NCBI GenBank assembly: GCA_963969365.1
Contig: OZ017763.1
Span: 1,116,001-1,180,000, forward strand
Length of the DNA stretch: 64,000 nucleotides
Source of the DNA: Asterochloris sp. CNOR1
Taxonomy: Eukaryota; Chlorophyta; Trebouxiophyceae; Trebouxiales; Trebouxiaceae
Reading direction: 5' to 3'
Positions 27,001-34,818 of the stretch are shown one piece after another (position 1 is the first letter of the stretch; the number at the start of each line of letters is the position of its first letter). Below the pieces are notes generated by a model. The model did not search any database and was not told the origin of the DNA. It was given only the letters and a program-made list of their open reading frames with translations. A program made the translations under genes and the position numbers.

Positions 27001-30000
27001 CTGGACGTGGCGGTCTTGCTCCTCTGCAGTGCGGCTTGCAGCTTCAGCTTGCGCCTGAAGCCGCTCAGCAGACCTCTGCGCAGCTGTTGCCTCCGCAGAG
27101 GCCTCTGCAGCGTGCTCTTGCTGCCTGCGCAGGGCAACAAGCGCCACATCAAGCTGTGCAGTCCTGTTGTAAATCAGTGTGTAGCCGCTGTGGTCCACCT
27201 GCATGCCGTCCAGCAATACACTCTGCATGTGGCTGCCTGCTGCACACAACTTTGCCAGCCACGCAGCTTGCTGGGGTGGCTTACTGCAGCTCAAGCGAAG
27301 CAGAGTGCTGACCAGTGTCCAAGATGCATTGCCACATCAATGTCTGTTGAGCTCAGAGTGCCTGGCACTTTCCAAGGTGTCAGCTCTTATACTTGTACCT
27401 GTCTGCCAGTGTCCTGATGCGCATGGCCTCCACAGCCTGCCCCAGCTGCTGCATTTTTTGTGCCTCAGCTCGCAGCCTGTTAGCCTCCTCTGCAGCCTGC
27501 ATGGCTTCCCTCTGCTCCCGCTGCATGCTAGCTGCAGCTGCCTGTGCAGCAGCCGCTGCCCCAGCAGCATTGGCCTTGGCCTGCTTCAGCTCCTCAGCTG
27601 CTGCAACAGCCTCCTGTGCCTGCTCCCTACACATGTGAAGTGAGAATGCTAAGCCCAAGGGGAAGGCAGCACAGGGGGTTCATTGCGCGAACTTGACAGC
27701 TTCCTGGGACAGGCCATGTTCCATGGCAGGGACAGGGCAGGACACCTGAAGACAGGTCCCATGCTCAGTCGTGAAGCTGCCATTCACTGCTGATCCATCA
27801 GCAGCTGCTGCTTACTGCTGTGGCTTGGGCCAATCAACAAGCAGGGATGGGCTGCTGCAAGGGACGCAAGAGGCGACTGAGTCCACACAATGCAGCTGGC
27901 GCTCACTGTATTGCCCTTGGCTGCTGCTGCTCCTGCTGAGACCTGGCAGCAGTGCCATGGCACGCAGCAGCCAGGTGGCAACGCACTGTGCATTCCACTC
28001 ACTGTGCCTCTTCTAGCAGCTGCTGCTCCCGCTGAGCCTGGGCAGCAGTGCGCTTCACATCCTCAGCAGCTGCCACACAGCTGGCCAGCTGCGCTTGTGC
28101 ATGCTTGGCCTCCAAAGCAGCCTGCACACCACATGTCAGGATTGCGCAATGTTCAAAGGCGAGTGAAACATGCTGTGCAACAGCGCAGGGCAGGCTTGGC
28201 AATGTATGACATCACCAAAGAGTGCGTGTTTGTACGCTAAGCAGTACAGGGAGGCTAGCACATCTGAGGTGCAGATACTGCCAGAGTATGCCAGCAAGCA
28301 TTGCTGTTGGCAGGGCACAATCCATCAAGCAGATACTGCCAGAGCATGCCAGCAAGCATTGCTGTTGGGGAGGGCACAATCCATCAAGCTGCAGTTTGAT
28401 GGCGCCCAATCAGGCCGCACCTTGCTGGCCTCTCGTTGCCGCTCTGCTGCCTCAGCAGCCGCCTCAGCAGCAGCCCTGAAGGAGCCTGCCTCTTCCATGT
28501 GTTTGGCCTGGTCTGAAGCCTGTAGTTTCAAGCAGTGACAGTTGCCAGATTTAATGCATGATAGGCCAGATGTGGCACCTCCTGACATGCTCTAGGCAGG
28601 CAAATGCTGGCCTGGTCAAGAGACATCTGCTGGAGAGCTTCCCCTTGATCTGCTGAGTGCTCATGCGTCCCAGGCCCCCTTCCCACCTGCTTTGCAGAGA
28701 TGTCAGCCTGCTGGGCTGCAGCCTGTGCCTCTCCCAGGTAAGCCTGCGCATGCTTGACCTGCTGCTGGGCCTCTAACAGCTTCCTTTGCCACTGCTGCAC
28801 GAGGGCCGCTGTCGCATTGCTGGGCTGCTTGGCTGCAGCCCTTCCGGCCAGCAGCCATCTCGGCTGGTGCGACTGGGCACCAGGCGCTGATGCTGCTGAT
28901 GGTAAAGCCTGATGTCCTTTGGACAACGCGGACAGGCCCTGCAGAGGATAGAGCCCCAATGCATCGGCCGAAGAGCAGTTGAAAAATTGTAGATCCACCT
29001 GAGTCGAATCCGTCGACGGGTGTGTGAAACATCTGAAGCAATCAGCCAGCAATATCCACCTGAAGTAGCAGGCCCTTGTTTGGTTGACTCTGCTTCTGGT
29101 CCTGACCTCTTGGGTCTGACCTGGAAGCATCTGCCAGCGGGTCAATGGCTGCACTTTGCGCCCCGTCAGCTAAAGCCCCGACATCCTTGAGTGCCTGCTG
29201 TGCAAATAGAGTCTGGGATGGGTCAGCGCACCACTAGCAAGCCTGCTCAGCAACGTGTGGTTGGGTGTAGCCTTGCCCTAGATGGCTGCACCTAAGCTGG
29301 AGACCCTGATAATGTGCAGGCCTGCTGGGTATTTCAGATGCACATCCCCTGGCAACAGAAGTTGGCTGCCATTGGCAGGCTGCCATGGGTCATTCTCTGC
29401 TCACCTGAGCACTGTGTTGCTCAGATGTCTGCAGCTGTACCTGCTGCCTCTCAGGCCAGGCAGGCTGCTGAGGGACAGGCCTGGGCGTGACACTTGAGCG
29501 CGCCCCTTGCTGCCAGGCCTGGCTACCGGGCGTGAGGACCTGCAGCTGCTGACGCATCTCCTGCAGCCTGCACCATCAGAAATCACAACTGACCTGGATG
29601 GTGTGTCAGAACTTGAGCAAGCTGCTGCAGGCCTGGCTGTGCACCTGAACAAGAACTGAAACAGCACGCACCTGTCAGCCTCCTCCTGGGCCCGCCTGAT
29701 GCTGCTGCCGCTGGCCTCGGCCTCCAGGCGCTGGGCCTGCTTGACAGCCATGGCCTGGCTGGCCTTCTTGACGCCCTGGAAGAAGCGGCGCGTGTCTGGC
29801 GAGAACGGTCCTGCTGCAGCAACAGGTAGGGAACAAGTGGTCCTGACTGCCATGCATAGCTGTATTACAGGTGCTGAAGGGACAAGGAGTTTCCGGCAAC
29901 ACAAGCCTTGCAGCAGCAGCGTGCTGTGAGCGTTGTCAGTGATGTCAAGTGCGGCCCTGCAAGACATGCCATGTGCGTTTGGCAAGAAGGACCCTGCAGC

Positions 30001-33000
30001 AGCACACCCCTGGCCCTGTGACTTTGGCACAGCCTTGTGGACGAGGGCCATGAGCGCCATGCAGGGCTGGAGGTATGCCTTGTAGATGATGCACTGCCTG
30101 CTGGTGCCAGAAGCCCCGTGACAGCAGCACGTGCCTGTCAGGGGCAGTCTCTGCTTGCCATGCAGGAGCTTCCACACAAGGGCAAGTAACCACTGGCGGC
30201 CTGCTGCAAGAGGTGGGTGTCCAGTGAAAAGGGCCCTGCAGCAGCAGAGATAGCATGTCTTCATCGCGGCCTGGCAGCCGCAGCACATCTTGTCAGAGAG
30301 GTCCTCTGCCGTGCAGCAAAGATGCCATTGCTTTCCTTCACAGACTGCAAGCCATGCAAAACCTTGCCGTTTTCGTCCCACTACAAAGGGGCATTTACTC
30401 CTTGAAACATCTGCACCTGTGCTGTGAGAGTGATCAGAGGCTGACGACGATGCATGCTCCAGCACTTCACCCAGGGACTTCGGTGGGCCTGCTCCAGGTG
30501 CATCTGCCTCCTGCTGCAGCTGCTGAGCAGCCTCTGACGGTGCTGCAGCCTGCTCGCACTCCCCCTCCAGCCGCAGAGCATCAGCATGGGCCTGTGCGGC
30601 AGCTGCGACGGCCTGCGGGGAATCCTGTGTCCCCCCGGCTGGGCGTCGGGGGCTTGACGCAGCACTCTGCCTGCACAGCAAGACAAGAGCATTGCAGGCT
30701 TGCACGCCTTCACACCAGAGTGGCATCTACAGCAGCTGCCAAGAATTACTCTGCCTGCACAGGCTGTGTGGACATACAGGGCGTCAACTTGGCTTTTGTA
30801 TCAGCTCCCGTAGCTTGTGGGGGAGCTGTCTGCCCGTGGCAGACGCAAGGGCTTGGCGACTGCCCTGCCTGCACATGAATCCTAGCCTAGGCTAGTCAAG
30901 AGCAGATTGAAGGCAAACTCTGCTGAGCATGGTGCTGTCATCTCAGCCTTGTGCAGCGCAATTCGGCGCAGGATCGCCTCGCTGAGTTTGCCCCCCTCAT
31001 CTGGCTCGTTTAGGAGTGGTAGGGGGTTTGCATGATGACATACTACTGCTTTTAACTGAATCAGTGGAAGGCTCCCAGCTTGCCTAGCATGGGTTGTGGG
31101 GGACTGCTCCGCCTGTTGCATGATGTGCTCAGACCGCAGACTCCTGGCAGGGCTTGCCACCACTTCGTCCACCAGTGCATCCACATCACCCTGCAGAGGA
31201 CATTACACCGAAGCTGCAGTAATCAATGCTGCAGCACACAGATGTCATGCTTTTTTACGAGCTGGAAGCCAAATGCTCCACCTGTGCATGCACATCTCCT
31301 TGTGCAATACAGGCAAAATGGCTATCAGCCACAGACCTGCATGTGATTTGCATGGTTGAGATCTGCCATATGTACACATGTGTGGGCGACTGTTACTGCT
31401 AGCCATGACCACAGCAAGCTTGCTGATGCCGCTCTGTCAGCCTTGCTTGTTGCTTTGCCTCTGTGTGGAACCAGATCTCAACAGAAGCCTGGCGTGACAG
31501 CATTGGCGCGGGCACACAGTCCCAGGACATGCAGCCCCAGAGGCCTGCTCGGGCAGCAAACAGGCTTGCAAAACCAAAACTTTGTTGAGTGTTCATTGAT
31601 CTGGTCCAGCTCAGGCTCACCGAGAGACTGGTGATAACATCAAAGGCCTGTTGCAGCAGCTCGTTCCTCTCGATGGCAGCGTTCAACATCTGCTCCTCAT
31701 AGCTCCAGCTCAGCTGCTCAGGCCCGTCAGCCTCACTTACAACTGCAACGGCAGCCCTCCTAAAAGTCTTGGCTGCAGAGGCGTGGCTGACAACAGCTGA
31801 GCTCTCCCTGGTGTGCCAGGGCTGCGCCACAGAAGCGGCGTTGTGCAGGCCTCCAGTCCAGGGGCTGCCGCTGTCGATGCCAAAGTGCAATGCCCTGATT
31901 GGACTTCCAGGGGTAGACGGGCCTGCAGGCATTCAGTCATGTGGCAGCTCAAGCAAGGCCCTGTCTGACGGCTTCCAACACCAATGTCAGAGTGCAGAGC
32001 TCTGATGGGGCTCTGGGGTGGGGGCGGCCTGCAGGCCTTGCATAGAGTTGGCACTCATTGAGGCAGCGCCGCGCAGGGCTTCTGTCTAGGGTCTGCTGCT
32101 GATGAAGCGTAGGGGCTGGCAGAGGCGCAGGGCCCTGCATCCGCCATGGCCACGGCACCACAGTGCAGGGCTCCTCTCCAAGGGCTGTTACCACAGAGGC
32201 CAAAGTGCAGCGCCTGGAGACGGCTGACTGAGATGTCAAGCCTGCGGGAAGGTGTGTGTGTGTGTCTGTCCTATGACCTGCTGCCAGGCTGAGCCCTATG
32301 CCCTGTTTGATGAGCTGCTGCAGTGTTTTCTCGTCCAGAGCCTCTGTCTGCTGCCAGTCTGAGCAGTCTCAAACGCTCCTCTGATGTAGCTGTGCCAGCG
32401 GCACTCCCTCGTGGCTGCAGCTTTACTGCTGCACTCCCATGTCATGCCTGAGCCCCATGGCAGGGGACCAGCCTCAGCTGTTCAACGGATGCCCTCACCT
32501 GCTGCTAGCTTGGGGGACTTGCTGGAGCTCCTCTGATCCAGCTCATCCAGCAGCACGCCTTCGTCTGACTGCAGATTCGTGATGACATCCAGCGCCCTTC
32601 GCAGCAGGTTGTTGCGGTGGACGGACTCCTGGTACAGCTGGTGCCCGACCTCTGCATCAGGCAGGAACTGAGGAGAGTAGAAAGCTGCTTGTTTCTCTTT
32701 CTCACGAGCTGTCAGGCTGCAGCCTGACAGACTCCTGGTGTAGCTGGCGACTGAAGGCTGCAGCACACACCAAAAGCAAGGCTCTTGAAGACAGCCCAGC
32801 CCCTTCGTGGCATGGTGTCATGATGGCAACATTCCAAGTGCAGCCCAGCCTTTGCCAGCAATGACAGAAGGAGCAGCAGTGAAGTGCTGGCCGATCTTTT
32901 CTCTCTGAATGACAGCGCTGTTGCCCAACCCGTACAGTGCGGTGGGATGCTATTGAGGGCATCAGAGCTGAGCCCCACCCTCTGCAGCCAACAAAAGCAC

Positions 33001-33350
33001 AGACATGCAGCAGACAGCTGCTGTGGGACTTCTGCAGCAAGCAGGGCAGCAGATGCCTTGATCAACATATCATCATGATGCCTGTCTGTGCAAATCAGAA
33101 GCTCAGTGACAGGGACCACTTGAAGGAGGTGTGCCTGAGGGCATCCAGACACACCTTTCGCATGCCATGCAGGCTAGGTAGCCCTGAACTGCTTACCTGA
33201 GATGTCAGGGCTGCTGTCCCTGTCTGACAGGGCAGCACGAGCTACAGATGGAGCGTTGGGCGCATCCCTGGCAGCTAGTTTCTGCTCCAGCAGCTGCATG
33301 CCAGCATGCTGTTTGCCAGCACCAGGAGGGGCACTCCCAGGGTGCAGCAT
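1..33350 (-). CDS. Giant Ala-rich helical-repeat / coiled-coil protein, multi-exon, 3' end beyond window
   Basis: Spliced gene read right to left. The start ATG is at 33348-33350, with an in-frame TGA six bases upstream of it. About 69 exons are placed, mean about 180 bp, together about 12.6 kb or 4,200 residues; the gene continues past position 1. After a Ser/Pro-rich N-terminus almost every exon encodes one to three amphipathic helices rich in Ala, Glu, Gln, Lys and Arg. Many share a loose pattern in which a Gly-Asp or similar turn is followed by two Ala and then helix, for example QARGDSAAAKAK, LHETGDAEGAAACA, QRGDIAGAEDA, HRGDAETAAALA and AKEAGDSKAASR. Most neighbouring exons join in phase; a few junctions in the left half are unresolved. 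No catalytic motif is visible. The composition suggests a long rod-like scaffold. It is not recognisably spectrin, myosin or rootletin by eye. Function unknown; the divergent EFCAB10-like neighbour hints at a ciliary or cytoskeletal setting. Confidence 0.85.
115..4755 (-). CDS. Giant gene, exons 58-69 visible in window
   Basis: Exons: 4481-4755, 4005-4098, 3636-3764, 3369-3484, about 3101-3232, 2805-2975, 2480-2587, 1987-2076, 1190-1283, 849-976, 423-612, 115-251. The first two form a non-coiled insertion rich in Thr and acidic residues (TTETTLDLGDLGEEGQ, then TEDDTRTTSPRTPGRAL) that joins in phase if the 4481 edge is used. The next exons return to helix but are more basic (KWARRSMRAKRHAD; SGWSKRAAKARK), and 2805-2975 has RLRKKAVRARRKADKLRA. 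The repeat signature persists in 423-612 (QRGDIAGAEDARIAA) and 2480-2587 (KQGNTAAAGEAS). The C-terminus is not in the window. Introns grow to about 700 bp at this end (1284-1986). Confidence 0.7.
4952..8616 (-). CDS. Giant gene, exons 50-57 (coiled-coil block)
   Basis: Exons: 8340-8616, 7574-7778, 7264-7391, about 6939-7118, 6385-6672, about 5985-6188, 5429-5578, 4952-5236. Exon 8340-8616 carries the signature AKEAGDSKAASRFHEQA. Exon 7574-7778 has a GTCAGT donor, and 5985-6188 an even weaker GTCTGC that may be wrong. Exon 6939-7118 is not visible as a simple ORF; it encodes helix with EGQ/GRQAMQEADVAGAEAAA-like content, and its donor (GTGCGC) is tentative. Introns contain degraded copies of exon ends at about 7905-7945 (start of 7574-7778) and 8168-8196 (end of 8340-8616). 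Confidence 0.66.
8168..8196. repeat. Intronic copy of the 3' end and donor of giant-gene exon 8340-8616
   Basis: CTCACTTGTCAGCCTGCTGG and the nine bases after it match 8335-8363 with two mismatches. The exon's donor is included in the copy. Confidence 0.65.
8879..13171 (-). CDS. Giant gene, exons 40-49 (coiled-coil block)
   Basis: Exons: 13030-13171, 12383-12612, 12027-12129, 11593-11700, 11048-11252, 10396-10600, about 9911-10142, 9597-9704, 9322-9490, 8879-9114. Exon 12383-12612 contains an Ala tract interrupted by Glu/Arg, giving a near-continuous helix. Exons 8879, 9322 and 11593 all end in GTCAG-type donors. The left edge of 9911-10142 is uncertain (GTCCGC), and the junction between 11048 and 10396 is not in phase with these edges. 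Between 9490 and 9597 the intron holds a degraded copy of the start of exon 9322-9490. The long intron 10600-11048 shows no further convincing exon. Confidence 0.66.
9503..9560. repeat. Intronic copy of the start of giant-gene exon 9322-9490
   Basis: AGCCAGCTGCTGCCGGGCAG followed by CCTCAGC repeats AGCCAGCTGCTGCCGTGCAG followed by CCTCAGC of the exon, one mismatch in 27, with a second acceptor-like end. Confidence 0.7.
13613..18929 (-). CDS. Giant gene, exons 29-39, including a Ser/Pro-rich linker exon
   Basis: Exons: about 18793-18929, 18130-18336, 17524-17651, 17011-17229, 16356-16748, 15766-15897, 15430-15588, 14833-15012, about 14444-14721, 14080-14249, 13613-13795. The 393-bp exon 16356-16748 breaks the coiled coil. 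It encodes a Ser/Pro/Arg-rich segment with TTPKSPRASPRH and TPRDRSLSPVG, sites of the proline-directed kinase type (S/T-P-x-K/R). Exon 14444-14721 is also atypical, Trp/Cys/Lys-rich (ECWFLKWQRN), and its donor is weak. The others are coiled coil with signatures such as QARGDSAAAKAKMSM and RQQGKHSEAQEVTA. The junctions after 18793 and after 17524 do not match in phase with the edges given, so a small exon may be missing or an edge may be wrong. Confidence 0.68.
19306..23744 (-). CDS. Giant gene, exons 18-28 (coiled-coil block)
   Basis: Exons: 23532-23744, 23170-23249, 22529-22658, 22060-22158, 21730-21849, 21233-21445, 20890-21000, 20514-20683, 20126-20387, 19714-19842, 19306-19451. All of these join in phase. 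Each is almost pure helix-forming sequence. Repeat-like signatures include YEAAGDMAAAEAAANDA in 23532-23744 and LQAEGKVQEAAALA in 22060-22158. Exon 20126-20387 contains an Ala run preceding QMQQEVTQLRKEAQQLSD, a good heptad stretch. Several of these exons (20126, 20890, 23170, 23532) are absent or truncated among simple open frames and were found by their splice sites. The intron right of 22529-22658 contains two degraded copies of that exon's start. Confidence 0.78.
22745..22965. repeat. Two intronic copies of the start of giant-gene exon 22529-22658
   Basis: Minus-strand translations are alignable: exon CREAAALVVAADEGQAEA, copy 1 CKDVAALLMVADETASC (about 22760-22822) and copy 2 CRKAVDFVVKGDESAG (about 22890-22960). 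The parent is the functional exon because only it has a full open frame with a donor. Confidence 0.65.
24003..28519 (-). CDS. Giant gene, exons 9-17 (coiled-coil block)
   Basis: Exons: 28421-28519, 28003-28121, 27399-27626, 26905-27163, 26474-26622, 25568-26210, 25096-25221, 24494-24648, 24003-24231. Every junction here joins in phase. The 643-bp exon 25568-26210 is the longest of the gene. It has two helical stretches flanking a Ser/His/Pro-rich hinge (YSSGSPDPNKPNSLHKSF) and ends with the repeat signature LHETGDAEGAAACA. Exons 26474-26622 and 24494-24648 each carry a clear copy of the signature (EAQGRLADAAAAA and HRGDAETAAALA). The donor of 26474 is GTCAGC, one of the unusual C+3 donors. 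The introns also hold a 58-bp tandem duplication (28271-28387) and a decayed copy of exon 28003-28121 at about 27905-27960. Confidence 0.8.
28271..28387. repeat. 58-bp tandem duplication in an intron
   Basis: Two near-identical units begin GCAGATACTGCCAGAG at 28271 and 28329, and each contains AGCAAGCATTGCTGTTGG and ACAATCCATCAA. Only one substitution and a short indel separate them, so this duplication is young. It lies immediately left of exon-free sequence in the intron between 28519 and 28687 relative to the gene's other exons, i.e. in the intron left of exon 28421-28519. Confidence 0.85.
28687..33350 (-). CDS. Giant gene, exons 1-8 (N-terminal region)
   Basis: Exons: 33197-33350, 32499-32708, 31621-31922, 30919-31190, 30417-30670, 29672-29813, 29405-29567, 28687-28938. 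All seven junctions join in phase. Exon 1 encodes about 51 residues from MLHPGSAPPGAGKQH. Exons 2 and 3 each carry a related helical module, HRNNLLRRALDVITNL and ERNELLQQAFDVITSL, separated by a linker containing TPGSPIRALHFG. Exon 5 is acidic and Ser-rich. Exon 6 begins with a short globular-looking stretch (RRFFQGVKKASQAMAVKQ) before typical coiled coil starts. Exon 7 is Gln- and Pro-rich. Three of the introns carry degraded copies of the 5' end of the following exon. The exon 4 donor (GTTTGC) is weak and was chosen because it restores phase. Confidence 0.78.
29974..30250. repeat. Two intronic copies of the acceptor and start of giant-gene exon 29672-29813
   Basis: The parent (about 29788-29825) reads tctggcgagaacggtcctg, then ctgcagcaac. 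Copies at 29974-30006 and 30215-30250 keep the G-A-rich stretch followed by GGACCCTGCAGCAGCA or GGGCCCTGCAGCAGCA. Both retain a usable CTGCAG acceptor. Confidence 0.55.
31965..32235. repeat. Two intronic degraded copies of the start of giant-gene exon 31621-31922
   Basis: In minus-strand translation the exon start reads SPIRALHFGIDSGSP. Copies in the upstream intron read SPIRALHSDIGVGS (about 31970-32040) and RRCTLASVVTALGEE in a shifted frame (about 32165-32230). The spacing between units is irregular. Confidence 0.55.
32252..32265. repeat. (GT)7 microsatellite
   Basis: A short perfect GT run in the intron between exons 31621-31922 and 32499-32708 of the giant gene. Confidence 0.9.
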
Positions 33351-33585
33351 GGGTCCTCAGGGCCCGCTTTCAGGATTTACAGCCAGCTCTGGCTCTTAAG
33401 ATGCAGAATAAACGCCCTACATGTCCAGGCCGTCATCCGGTCACAACAGGTAGATCTTTCCCAGCTGACTGACTGCAGCAGGGAGGGGCATCGGCCCGTT
33501 GTGAGTGCTTGCGCGCCCTGAGAGGCAAAGAAATTGACCAGCAGTTTGACCAGACCTGTGCAATTGCTGCTCGTCGCCCCACTGC
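33351..33585. promoter_or_regulatory. Shared divergent upstream region (putative bidirectional promoter)
   Basis: Only 235 bp separate the start codon of the giant minus-strand gene (33350) from the start codon of the plus-strand EFCAB10-like gene (33586). Both 5' UTRs and core promoters must overlap here, unless upstream non-coding exons exist. I see no convincing TATA box or CCAAT element. The placement is inferred from the two gene starts and not from a recognised motif. Confidence 0.5.
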
Positions 33586-34550
33586 ATGACTCCTGACCCG
33601 AAGCAAGAGGCCGATGCATACATGCAGAAGCACCAGCTCGGGCACCTGTTCGAGGTGGGAGCTCTGCTGCCTGGCGGTGCCCCTTGTGAGGCAACCTTGT
33701 AACAGATAGCACCTGGCTGCAGGCAATGACAGTTGCACTCCTCTCACAAAAGCCAGCTGACCCCCGCAACTTCCTGGCTGACTACCTGTCCAAACAGCAG
33801 GCAAGAGAATCCCTCCTGCTGCCCGGTACTTCAAGCTCAATTTCAGCATGCACTGTGGCACGAACTTTGCTGTAGCAACCCCATGCCTGATGTAGGATAC
33901 CGGCCCAGAGCCAGTGCTCAGCAGGGACGAGCTTGGTGCCATGTTCAGGCTGTTTGATGTGACCACCAAGGGCTCAGTGACCGTTGAGCAGGCCAATGCG
34001 GTGCGTGAAGCAATGACCCCTTTGTAGTGTGCCACACAGGCCGCAACAGTGCCCTCACAGATACCGGGGCGCCTCAAAGCCAGACAGTAGCCTCAGGTGG
34101 CAAGATAGCGCAAGATGAAAACAGCTGCAGTCACTGGAGGACAGCTGCGGTCTGGTGGTGCTGTGCACACCCACTTGCTCCAGCCCTCAGCCCAGCTTGG
34201 CACTGCATGGCCAGCACTCATCAAGCTGCCCAGCACCCTTGAGTACACCTTGCAAGGGCTGCAGAGATGTGCCTGCCTCTGAATGCAGGGACTCAAGACC
34301 CTGTTGGGACAGGAAGCAGACCTGCGCAAGATCGAGCCCAACCTCTATCTGAATGAGAAGCTGCGTCGTGAGGTGTGTGGCTTTCAGTTCTGCACCTCTG
34401 CAGCAATCGGCTGTTGCACAAAGTGCAACATGGCAGCACTGCCTCTTAATCACATCACGACGCCACTGCTGTTCCCTGGTGCTGCAGAAATTCATTGACT
34501 ACATGCAGCAGGCGATGCAGACCACCCCCAAAGCAACTGCGGCACAGTGA
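33586..34550 (+). CDS. EFCAB10-like small protein (RIIa/DPY30-like helix plus degenerate EF-hand)
   Basis: Complete gene. Exons 33586-33654, 33723-33825, 33915-34000, 34289-34372 and 34488-34550 (stop TGA 34548-34550) join in phase to 135 codons, 134 residues. Start chosen at MTPDPKQEADAYMQKHQ, because homologues begin with a similar helix shortly before a two-helix RIIa-like unit. Residues about 24-50 read LLSQKPADPRNFLADYLSKQ, the Pro-rich, FLA-YL signature of RIIa/DPY30-type dimerisation helices. Residues about 60-85 (ELGAMFRLFDVTTKGSVTV) resemble an EF-hand F-helix and loop but lack most Ca-binding side chains. GLKTLLGQ follows, as expected for EFCAB10. The length is close to animal EFCAB10. 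Members are associated with cilia and sperm flagella in animals; the molecular role is poorly known. It is divergent from the giant gene and convergent with the SET gene (268 bp between stops). Confidence 0.8.
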
Positions 34551-34818
34551 TCCCTGGGACTCAGCCTCATGATGGAGACACCGCTGATAGGAGTGCTCTT
34601 CAGTGGCATCTCAAAGATGTCCTCTTGCTTTCAAGAACATGCATTGCTAGGCATCTCATGAGTGATCACAATCAAAAGTTTGCTGTTCGCGTGGAAACTT
34701 TGTGTTGTGACCCATCGGCAAGACAGACTGCAGCCATTCAGCCATCAAAGTACAGAAGATCTCCCTGCTGGCAGCATGCCCAGACAGGCCGGAGGTGTAC
34801 ACAAATAGGTAAGCCAAA
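34551..34818. other. Convergent intergenic spacer
   Basis: The spacer lies between the stop codons of the EFCAB10-like gene and the SET gene. It must hold both 3' UTRs. I see no coding exon, repeat or clear TGTAA-type algal polyadenylation signal in it. Confidence 0.5.

Noticed and set aside
29121-29197. A possible exon of the giant gene (QALKDVGALADGAQSA) with a GTCAGA donor
   Set aside because: Including it breaks the phase between exons 29405-29567 and 28687-28938, which join perfectly without it. It may be an exon relic.
33800-33806. GC donor in the EFCAB10-like gene after SKQQ
   Set aside because: Reading eight more codons to a GTACTT donor and using the acceptor at 33914 restores phase, so no GC donor is needed there.
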